From contig CAMBIR010000012.1 of assembly GCA_945867665.1 (NCBI GenBank), forward strand, positions 1 through 38,695: a stretch of DNA of 38,695 bases. Direction: 5' to 3'. Made by a program: the position numbers and the translations under genes. Below, piece by piece: positions 32,484-38,695 of the stretch; position 1 is the stretch's first letter, and each line of letters begins with the position of its first letter. This DNA is from an uncultured Bacillota bacterium (GTDB lineage: Bacteria; Bacillota_I; Bacilli_A; RF39; UBA660). Under the pieces are notes generated by a model, which was not told where the DNA came from, ran no database searches, and saw only the letters and a program-made list of their open reading frames with translations.

Positions 32484-33095
32484 ATGTTACCAGCATATTT
32501 AAAATTTTGCTTTGGGGCAATGGGATGTGGCAAGACTAGAAAATTACAAGGAGATTATTTTAGCAAAATTGAAGATAATTTTGAAACAATTATTATGAAA
32601 CCAGTGATTGATAAAAAAGCTGATGATAAAACATTAGCTAGAGATGGAAAAGAATTAAGGGTAGACTTGTTAATTGAACCAGATACGAATGTCTACCTAC
32701 TTATCGCCAATTATTTAATTGAGCATAACTTAGATTTTATTTTAATTGATGAAGCACAGTTTTTATCTAAAAGACAAATTGAGGAATTATCCGATGTTGT
32801 TGATATTTTAGGAATTAACGTCATTTGTTACGGCTTACGCACTGATTTTCGAGGAGAACTTTTTGAAGGAAGTAAACGCCTCTTCGAAATGGCGGATCCT
32901 ATTGAAGCCATCACAAGACAATGTAGTTGTGGCAACAACAAAACCTATAATATGCGCATCGCTAATGGTGTCCCTATTTTTTCAGGTGAACAAATTGCTA
33001 TTGATGGTATCGATGCCACTTATCAATCTCTTTGCCGCAAATGTTACAAAAATGCTAAGAAAAAAACATTAAGTCGAAACACTAATGGAAAATAA
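32484..33095 (+). CDS. tdk: Thymidine kinase
   Basis: This 203-residue type II thymidine kinase phosphorylates thymidine in the salvage pathway. P-loop GAMGCGKTRKLQ near residue 12, Walker B-like LIDEAQFL near 91, the lasso region YGLRTDFRGELFEGS near 115, and zinc ligands CSCG and CRKC. GCGKT rather than FSGKT at the P-loop is also seen in related low-GC groups. Ribosome site AGAGGGA. Terminator follows. Confidence 0.95.
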   Translation: MLPAYLKFCFGAMGCGKTRKLQGDYFSKIEDNFETIIMKPVIDKKADDKTLARDGKELRVDLLIEPDTNVYLLIANYLIEHNLDFILIDEAQFLSKRQIEELSDVVDILGINVICYGLRTDFRGELFEGSKRLFEMADPIEAITRQCSCGNNKTYNMRIANGVPIFSGEQIAIDGIDATYQSLCRKCYKNAKKKTLSRNTNGK

Positions 33096-33160
33096 AGTAC
33101 TTAAAAATATTTTTCTAGAAAATGATTATTTTTCTAAAAAAGTAAATTTAAGTATTTTTT
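33094..33160 (+). terminator. Long hairpin after tdk
   Basis: Outer stem AAAGTACTTAAA (33094-33105) with TTTAAGTATTTT (33147-33158, one G:T); inner TAGAAAAT/ATTTTTCTA. T residues follow. It stands immediately before the csoR promoter. Confidence 0.6.
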
Positions 33161-33163
33161 CTC

Positions 33164-33198
33164 TTGACAGATATACCCCCTATTCCTATAATAGGAAT
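33164..33198 (+). promoter_or_regulatory. csoR-copA promoter overlapped by a perfect palindrome
   Basis: TTGACA (33164-33169), a 17-base spacer and TATAAT (33187-33192) form a consensus promoter. ATTCCTAT (33182-33189), one centre base and ATAGGAAT (33191-33198) form a perfect palindrome across the -10; ATACCCCC lies just upstream in the spacer. CsoR repressors bind C/G-tract dyads over their own promoters, so this is the likely operator. Confidence 0.75.
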
Positions 33199-33209
33199 TG
33201 GTGATAAAA

Positions 33210-33506
33210 ATGAAAGAATCAAAAAATACCCTTAAAACAAAAGAAAGGGAAGAAGAAGAAAAGCAAAAATTAATAAGAAGATTAAATATTATTGCTGGCC
33301 AAGTAAGTGGATTACAGCAAATGGTCTTAAATGATAGATATTGTGCTGATATTTTAATTCAAATTTCCTCAACCACCAATGCCCTAAAAAGTCTTGGGAG
33401 TGAAATTTTAAAAAATCATATGAAAAGTTGTATGGTAGAAGAAATTCAAAAAGGAAATTTTTCTACTATTGATGAAATTCTAGATTTAGTAAATCGATTA
33501 AAATAA
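33210..33506 (+). CDS. csoR: CsoR-family copper-sensing repressor
   Basis: This 98-residue protein starts at ATG 33210 after GGTGAT. It is an all-helical DUF156 protein with RRLNIIAGQVSGLQQM, then YCADIL and NHMKSC. Cys, His and Cys in these positions are the Cu(I) ligands of CsoR. In characterised members apo-CsoR represses and Cu(I) releases DNA. Placement before copA and the palindrome on the promoter support copper rather than formaldehyde or persulfide sensing. Confidence 0.9.
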   Translation: MKESKNTLKTKEREEEEKQKLIRRLNIIAGQVSGLQQMVLNDRYCADILIQISSTTNALKSLGSEILKNHMKSCMVEEIQKGNFSTIDEILDLVNRLK

Positions 33507-33533
33507 AAATCACAAAAAAGGAAGAGAATAAGG

Positions 33534-35747
33534 ATGAAAAAAATAATTTTAAAAATAGAAGGAATGAGTTGTAGCGCTTGCTCAATTGGTCTAGAAAAAT
33601 ATTTAAAGAATCAAGTAGGAATTATTGATGCCTCCGTTAATCTAGTCATGGCGGAAGCCTTAATCACTTACGAAGATAATCTAACAGAAGTGGATTTAAA
33701 TAAAATGGTTAAAGATGCGGGCTTTAAGAGTTTAGGAAATATTGAAAAAATCAAAATAAAAGAAAAAACGGAAAATAAAATCTCTTTTTCCCTTTTTACC
33801 ATTCTAACCCTTTTAATTCTCTATATTTCTATGGCTCATATGATATCTCTACCCAATATTCCCTATTTGAATATGATAGTCTATCCCAAAAATTATTCGG
33901 CTATTTTACTTTTATTATCGATTCTCTTCCTTGTTTATGGGGCAGATATTTTAAAGAATGGATTAAAAAATCTAGCACATAAAACGCCAAATATGGATAC
34001 ACTAGTTTCTATTGGTGTCCTTGCTAGTTTAATTTATAGTCTCTATAGTACCATAATGATTTTCTTAGGAGATAGTATTTATGTAGAACATCTCTATTAT
34101 GAATCAGTTTGCACAGTAATATATTTTATTAAATTAGGAAGGTATATCGATACAAAAAGTAAAAAGAAAACCAAAAGTGCCATTGAAGATTTAGTTCAAA
34201 TAACACCGACTAAGGCTTATCGAAAAGAAAAGAATAACATCAAAGAAATTACAATAGATGAGGTAAAAATAGGAGATACACTCGTATGTCAAGCAGGAAG
34301 GAAAATAGCCGTTGATGGTGTGATTACAGAAGGTACAGCATACTTTGATGAATCTTTCTTAACAGGAGAATCAATTCCAGTGAAAAAGAAAAAAGGAGAT
34401 ACCATCATGGCAGGAAGTCTAAATTTAGATGGAGAAGTCTTTTATGAAGCAAAAAAAATAGGAGCATCTTCTACCATCTCAGAAATGGTACGTCTAGTTA
34501 TTGAAGCAACCAACACGAAAGCCCCCATAGCCTCTTTTGCTGATAAATTAAGTGGAATTTTTGTTCCCGTTGTTCTTCTTATCTCAATATTCACTTTTTT
34601 TTCCTATCTTTTATTAGAAAAAAATATTGCCTTAGCACTTGTTCATTCAGTTACCGTCCTAGTAGTAGCCTGTCCCTGTGCCTTAGGCTTAGCCACTCCC
34701 TTAGCAATCGTTGTATCTGTCGGAACAAGTGCTAAAAATGGAATTTTAATAAAATCTAGTGAAATATTGGAAAATGTAAACAAAGTGCAAAATGTTGTCT
34801 TTGATAAAACAGGAACACTAACTTATGGAAAATTAAAAATAGATAAATATTATAACTATAGTACTTATTCAGATAAATCTTTTTTAGAACTAGTTGCTTC
34901 CCTAGAATCATCCTCAGCTCATCCAATTGCTTCCGCTTTTAAGTCATATCCTACATCTAAATATAAACCATTAGATTATCAAAATATTGCTGGAATAGGC
35001 TTTACAGCCCAAATTAACAATAAAAAATATTACTTAGGAAATCAAAAAATTCTAAAAAAGCTAAAACTAACAAATACATACCAAGAAAAAGAATCGTACT
35101 TATCCAAAAGAGCAGATAGTATTATTTATGTTATTGAAAATCAACAAATTATCGGTTTAATTGGCGTTAAAGATATTTTAAGAGAAAAAGCCAAAGAAGT
35201 AATATCTTTATTAAAACAAATGAACAAAAAAGTAATCATGCTAACTGGAGATAATCAAGTCACGGCCTCCATTATTGCTAAAAATTTAGATCTCGATGAA
35301 ATCATTGCCGATGTTATGCCAAAAGAAAAAGAAAAATACATTCAAAATTTAAAAAAGCAAGGCAAAGTAATGATGATAGGAGATGGAATTAACGACGCCC
35401 CAAGTTTAGTTCGAGCGGATGTTGGAATATCCATTTCTAGTGCAACAGATATCGCTAGTAATGCTGCTGATGTCATTTTAATGAATGATAACTTGCTAAA
35501 TATTATAAATTTATTTATAATAAGTAAGAAAACAATTTTCAATATTAAGGAAAATTTATTTTGGGCATTTTTGTATAACATTTTCATGATTCCAATAGCG
35601 ATTGGCATAACCCCTATTCAAATGAACCCTATGCTTGCATCTGCTGCTATGACAATGAGTAGTTTTACTGTCATCATCAATGCTCTACGCCTTAAAAAAA
35701 TCTCTTTTTATCAAAAGAAAAAGACAAATACAAATGGAGGAAAATAA
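33534..35747 (+). CDS. copA: Copper-exporting P1B-type ATPase CopA
   Basis: This 737-residue pump exports Cu(I). One N-terminal HMA domain with GMSCSACS (Cys13, Cys16), eight helices, actuator FLTGESIPV, CPC in VACPCALGLATPLA (380-382), phosphorylation site DKTGTLT (Asp424), SSAHPIA, MLTGDNQVTA, GDGINDAPSL, and the C-terminal PMLASAAMTMSSFTV with the Met and Ser residues of Cu pumps. Ribosome site AAGGAAGAG. Cotranscribed with csoR. The cysteine desulfurase gene begins one base after its stop. Confidence 0.96.
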   Translation: MKKIILKIEGMSCSACSIGLEKYLKNQVGIIDASVNLVMAEALITYEDNLTEVDLNKMVKDAGFKSLGNIEKIKIKEKTENKISFSLFTILTLLILYISMAHMISLPNIPYLNMIVYPKNYSAILLLLSILFLVYGADILKNGLKNLAHKTPNMDTLVSIGVLASLIYSLYSTIMIFLGDSIYVEHLYYESVCTVIYFIKLGRYIDTKSKKKTKSAIEDLVQITPTKAYRKEKNNIKEITIDEVKIGDTLVCQAGRKIAVDGVITEGTAYFDESFLTGESIPVKKKKGDTIMAGSLNLDGEVFYEAKKIGASSTISEMVRLVIEATNTKAPIASFADKLSGIFVPVVLLISIFTFFSYLLLEKNIALALVHSVTVLVVACPCALGLATPLAIVVSVGTSAKNGILIKSSEILENVNKVQNVVFDKTGTLTYGKLKIDKYYNYSTYSDKSFLELVASLESSSAHPIASAFKSYPTSKYKPLDYQNIAGIGFTAQINNKKYYLGNQKILKKLKLTNTYQEKESYLSKRADSIIYVIENQQIIGLIGVKDILREKAKEVISLLKQMNKKVIMLTGDNQVTASIIAKNLDLDEIIADVMPKEKEKYIQNLKKQGKVMMIGDGINDAPSLVRADVGISISSATDIASNAADVILMNDNLLNIINLFIISKKTIFNIKENLFWAFLYNIFMIPIAIGITPIQMNPMLASAAMTMSSFTVIINALRLKKISFYQKKKTNTNGGK

Positions 35748-35748
35748 A

Positions 35749-36882
35749 ATGATATATTTAGATTATGCGGCAGCAACCCCTGTTGATAAAGAAGTTCTCT
35801 TACGCTATGTGGAAGTTACAACGAAGTATTTTGCCAACCCAAATGCGAATCATAAATTAGGTCAAGACGCTGCTAAGTTAATTAGTGAATCAACAAAAAA
35901 AATTGCTTCGTATCTTGGAGTTGAACCTGAAGAAATTATTTATACCAGTGGCGCTAGTGAATCTAATAATTTAGCCATCAAAGGAATCAGCGAACGTTAT
36001 AAAAATTTTGGACGCCATATTTTAATTAGTAGTCTAGAACATAATTCGGTAGTATCATCTGCAGCCAGGCTCCAAGAACAAGGCTTTGAAGTAGAAGTTG
36101 TACCAGTTAATCAAGAAGGACTAATTGACCTTAACTCTCTAAAAAGTTTGTTACGTGAAGATACCATCTTAGTTAGTATTTGTACTGTTGATAGTGAAAT
36201 TGGATTAAAACAACCTATCGAAGAAATAGGAGAAATTCTAAAAAATTATCCCCATTGTCATTTTCATACGGATGCGACGCAAGCAATTGGAAAAATTCCT
36301 GTCCATTTAGAAAATGTTGACCTTCTGACTTTCGCTCCACACAAATTTTATGGTCTAACAGGAATAGGGGTCTTAATCAAAAAGAAAAATATCAGCCTTC
36401 GCCCTCAGATGGATGGCGGAAAATCTACAACGATTTATCGAGCCGGAACTCCTGATGTTGCTAGTATTTCTGCTTTAGAAAAAGCACTTTCCTTGTCTCT
36501 TGAAACACTAGAAAAAAGATATAAAATTGTCTCTTCTCATTATGAAAAAGTAAAAAACACCTTACTAACTTATCCAAAAGTGATAATAAATAATACTAAA
36601 AATTCTATTCCTTATACTCTAAATTTTAGTATAAGTGGAGTAAAAGCAACTTGGGTACAAGAAAAATTAGAAAGCTCTGGTATCTATGTTTCGACTAAAA
36701 CTTCTTGTTGTCCTATCATGACGCCATCAAAGTTAGTGTACGCCTTGACAAAAGATAAAAATAAAGCGCTATCATCGATTCGACTAAGTTTTTCTCATTT
36801 GACTACTTCAGAAGAAATCGATACATTCATCTTAGTATTTGCTAAGATTTATAAGGAGGCAGAAGAAAATGGAAAAATATAA
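35749..36882 (+). CDS. Cysteine desulfurase (NifS/IscS-like)
   Basis: This 377-residue PLP enzyme takes sulfur from cysteine for tRNA thiolation or Fe-S assembly. IYLDYAAATPVDKEVL at the N-terminus, ASESNNLAIKG near 60, HTDATQAIGKIP, the PLP Lys in APHKFYG (Lys199), and the persulfide loop with TSCCPIM (Cys320 or Cys321). ATG 35749 is fixed by GGAGGAAAA inside the end of copA. It overlaps the TtcA-like gene by 14 bases, so its sulfur probably goes to that enzyme. Confidence 0.92.
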   Translation: MIYLDYAAATPVDKEVLLRYVEVTTKYFANPNANHKLGQDAAKLISESTKKIASYLGVEPEEIIYTSGASESNNLAIKGISERYKNFGRHILISSLEHNSVVSSAARLQEQGFEVEVVPVNQEGLIDLNSLKSLLREDTILVSICTVDSEIGLKQPIEEIGEILKNYPHCHFHTDATQAIGKIPVHLENVDLLTFAPHKFYGLTGIGVLIKKKNISLRPQMDGGKSTTIYRAGTPDVASISALEKALSLSLETLEKRYKIVSSHYEKVKNTLLTYPKVIINNTKNSIPYTLNFSISGVKATWVQEKLESSGIYVSTKTSCCPIMTPSKLVYALTKDKNKALSSIRLSFSHLTTSEEIDTFILVFAKIYKEAEENGKI

Positions 36883-37723
36883 AGAAATTGAACGAAGTAT
36901 TATCAAAAAATATCGAAAAGAAATCTGGAGCCGTTTTGTTAAAGCGGTTATTGAATACAAATTAATTGAAGAAGGAGATAATATCATGGTGTGTATCTCT
37001 GGGGGAAAAGACTCATTTTTACTTGCAAAATGTATTCAAGAATTAGAACGTCATGGAAAATATCATTTTACAGCACACTATGTTGTTATGGACCCAGGAT
37101 ATAATGAATATAACAGAGACTTTATTTGGGATAATGCTAAGATTCTTGATGTACCAATTGAAATGTTTGACTCAAATATCTTTGATGTTGTTAGTGAAGT
37201 TGATTCCAAAAGTGCATGCTATCTTTGTGCTAAAATGCGAAGAGGATGTTTATACAACAAAGCTAAGGAATTAGGTTGTAATAAAATTGCTTTAGGGCAT
37301 CATTTTGACGACGTAATTGAAACAACGCTGCTTTCAATGCTATATGGTTCTGAGATAAAAACCATGATGCCAAAACTTCACAGCGATAATTTTGAAGGCT
37401 TAGAATTAATTCGTCCTTTATATCTTGTACATGAAGCATCCATTATTTCTTGGCGAAATACTAACGATTTAACTTTTATTAATTGTGCTTGTCGCTTTAC
37501 AGAAGGATGTTCTTTAATTAATGATGGAACAAGTAAACGAAAAGAAATCAAAGAATTAATTAAAAACTTAAGAAAAATAAATCCTAATGTTGACCATAAT
37601 ATTTTTAAGAGTTTAGATAACGTCAATTTAAATTGTGTCTTAGGAACAAAAAAAGAAGGGGTATATCATAGTTTTCTAGAAGGTTATGAGAAAAAAAATT
37701 CATCAGAAAAGGAAGAGGTATAG
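36869..37723 (+). CDS. TtcA-like tRNA thiolation enzyme (PP-loop ATPase)
   Basis: This 284-residue member of the TtcA/TilS PP-loop family starts at ATG 36869 (AAGGAGG upstream). PP-loop SGGKDSFLLAK near residue 44, a CxxC pair CYLC (117 and 120), LGHHFDDVIET near 138, and a further Cys cluster NCACR (206 and 208). Cys pair plus third Cys is the [4Fe-4S] pattern of TtcA, which makes 2-thiocytidine at position 32. Its overlap with a cysteine desulfurase fits. Exact tRNA position modified is not shown by sequence. Confidence 0.82.
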   Translation: MEKYKEIERSIIKKYRKEIWSRFVKAVIEYKLIEEGDNIMVCISGGKDSFLLAKCIQELERHGKYHFTAHYVVMDPGYNEYNRDFIWDNAKILDVPIEMFDSNIFDVVSEVDSKSACYLCAKMRRGCLYNKAKELGCNKIALGHHFDDVIETTLLSMLYGSEIKTMMPKLHSDNFEGLELIRPLYLVHEASIISWRNTNDLTFINCACRFTEGCSLINDGTSKRKEIKELIKNLRKINPNVDHNIFKSLDNVNLNCVLGTKKEGVYHSFLEGYEKKNSSEKEEV

Positions 37724-37748
37724 AAAATAGAAGACTATATCTTTTTTT
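37717..37748 (+). terminator. Terminator of the copA-desulfurase-TtcA unit
   Basis: GGTATAG (37717-37723) pairs with CTATATC (37735-37741, one G:T), followed by TTTTTTT. Confidence 0.75.
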
Positions 37749-37936
37749 ATACAAAATCATTTTCCAACACATATAAATTTTTATCTATATAAATAGGAAA
37801 AGAACCTATAAAAAGGAAAGGAAGCAAAAAAAGAAAAGGATAGCAAAGTACAATATATGAAAGATAAATAAAAAGAGAAAAAATTACATACAGAAAAAAC
37901 AATAAAAAAGAATATAAGGAAAGATAGGAATAAAAA

Positions 37937-37980
37937 CCTATAAAGTAGGTCTCTCTTTTTTTGAAAGTCCACTTTATAGG
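37937..37980. repeat. Perfect 10-bp inverted repeat
   Basis: CCTATAAAGT (37937-37946) pairs with ACTTTATAGG (37971-37980); the 24-base loop holds a T run. AACCTATAAAAAGG at about 37804 is a partial third copy of the left arm. Confidence 0.7.
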
Positions 37981-38205
37981 TTACATTTTAAAGAATACAT
38001 CTATATTTTTTATATGTTTGATTACTTTTATATCTTAAAGTACTGAATTTATCAAAAAAATTTTTAGTTAGAAACTGAAAATAAATAAAAAGACGATTTA
38101 TAGTGAAAAATTTTATTACATTTCGTTCGACTTTGGAGATTTTTATTGCCTTATGGGAAAAAGATAATAAAAGTAGTCATTAAATATTGATTTAACCCAT
38201 AATAA

Positions 38206-38252
38206 ATAGTGCCGGGATAAATTAGATTTTTAGAAATTAAATAGGGCACTAT
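38206..38252. repeat. Perfect 8-bp inverted repeat ATAGTGCC/GGCACTAT
   Basis: Arms at 38206-38213 and 38245-38252, 120 bases upstream of the first rRNA promoter. Role unknown. Confidence 0.6.
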
Positions 38253-38372
38253 AAAGTGTACGACATATCATTAAATAATATGTATTTTTTTCTAAAAAAT
38301 AGGGCTATTTTCTCTTCTTGTTAATATTTTCTCAAACAGCTGAAAAAAGTTTCAAAAAAGCACAAAAAAGCA

Positions 38373-38401
38373 TTGACAGTTTTCTCTTATTTTGATAAAG
38401 T
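38373..38401 (+). promoter_or_regulatory. rRNA promoter P1
   Basis: TTGACA (38373-38378), a 17-base spacer and TAAAGT (38396-38401). Confidence 0.7.
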
Positions 38402-38512
38402 ATTAATTGTCCTTTTGAAAGAGGGAAAAAAATCAAAAAAAACCTTATAACAATTGGAATTATTAAGATTATGACAAAGGTAAAAAAAGTTCATGAAATT
38501 AAAAAATTAGTA

Positions 38513-38541
38513 TTGACTTTGATTTAAAACTTTGTTATAGT
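38513..38541 (+). promoter_or_regulatory. rRNA promoter P2
   Basis: TTGACT (38513-38518), a 17-base spacer and TATAGT (38536-38541), about 95 bases before 16S. Tandem promoters are usual for rRNA operons in Bacilli. Confidence 0.8.
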
Positions 38542-38570
38542 ATATCTTGTCTTTGAAAGAAAGACTGATG

Positions 38571-38584
38571 TTCTTTGAAAACTG
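38571..38584 (+). promoter_or_regulatory. boxA-like antitermination element in the rRNA leader
   Basis: TTCTTTGAAAACTG matches the boxA-type leader motif found upstream of 16S in low-GC Gram-positives. Confidence 0.6.
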
Positions 38585-38634
38585 AGCAAAACGTCGATTT
38601 TGAGTAGCAGGTTAAAGATAACTCAAAAAATATT

Positions 38635-38695
38635 TTTTTGGAGAGTTTGATCCTGGCTCAGGATAAACGCTGGCGGCATGCCTAAGACATGCAAG
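38635..38695 (+). rRNA. 16S ribosomal RNA, 5' end (runs off the window)
   Basis: GAGAGTTTGATCCTGGCTCA (38641-38660) is the universal 16S start. It is followed by GGATAAACGCTGGCGGCATG and CCTAAGACATGCAAG, the Firmicutes/Mycoplasmatota pattern. The mature 5' end is estimated a few bases before GAGAG. Confidence 0.97.

Larger units (their letters stand above)
37749..38372. other. Gene-free region before the rRNA operon
   Basis: I see no supported gene here. 37795-37930 is almost pure purine on the + strand. Two inverted repeats (37937-37980 and 38206-38252) are annotated separately. The minus-strand open frame at 37781-37972 is a hydrophobic artefact of the purine tract. An unannotated small RNA is possible but not recognised. 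Confidence 0.6.

Noticed and set aside
37781-37972. Minus-strand 63-codon hydrophobic frame
   Set aside because: It is the complement of a purine tract, rich in Phe, Leu and Ser, has no ribosome site and starts inside a palindrome.

Overview
The window is a strongly AT-rich, gene-dense stretch of a bacterial chromosome. Nearly all genes lie on the + strand and read toward a 16S rRNA gene whose first ~60 bases close the window. The translation signals are Firmicutes-like: AGGAGG or GGTGAT ribosome sites, ATG/TTG/GTG starts, and many U-tailed hairpin terminators. TGA is a real stop, because prfB carries the classic in-frame TGA with a +1 frameshift site, so the Mycoplasma code does not apply. 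Base composition, short intergenic gaps, rRNA start and gene content suggest an uncultured, reduced-genome Bacilli/Mycoplasmatota-type gut bacterium (RF39-like). That placement is inference.

Layout. 1-2500: membrane proteins, including a CmpB-like protein, a possibly split gene and a zinc-ribbon protein. 2546-3089: five-tRNA operon (Leu, Ser, fMet, Asp, Phe). 3100-3765: a scar with a dead YefM/YoeB-type toxin-antitoxin pair. 3890-9750: rhodanese, ArsP_2-like exporter, membrane MutS-like ATPase, a secreted repeat protein with a G5 domain, an HdeD-like/papain-like fusion and a methyltransferase. 9770-13464: a CotD-like gene with a hairpin over its ribosome site, an orphan gene and an MgtA-type ATPase. 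13481-17838: the most unusual region. 17855-22837: sirtuin, Dus, lysS and a transporter. 22964-28520: tRNA-Arg, a thioredoxin-like protein, prfB, two YitT proteins, ftsEX and a small DUF2624-like gene. 28637-33095: class B PBP, rpmG, efp, yceD-rpmF and tdk. 33164-37723: csoR-copA, then cysteine desulfurase and a TtcA-like enzyme. 37724-38634: long rRNA leader with two tandem promoters.

The best candidate for an undescribed system is 13481-17838. A chagasin-like lipoprotein precedes two glycine-rich secreted proteins that flank a Fic-domain gene. The two surface genes share 650 nearly identical bases and then diverge in their glycine-rich C-terminal halves. Each has a G run just after its start codon, very conspicuous in this AT-rich DNA. 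In copy 1 the run is G10 and the gene is open. In copy 2 it is G6 and the gene is out of frame; one more G would restore a homologous N-terminus and signal peptide. This is what a phase-variable surface-antigen locus with recombining paralogues would look like.

Elsewhere the groupings are conventional. csoR-copA is a copper-responsive unit with a palindrome on its promoter. The cysteine desulfurase and TtcA-like genes overlap and probably form a tRNA thiolation pair. ftsE and ftsX overlap, and yceD-rpmF is the usual pair.
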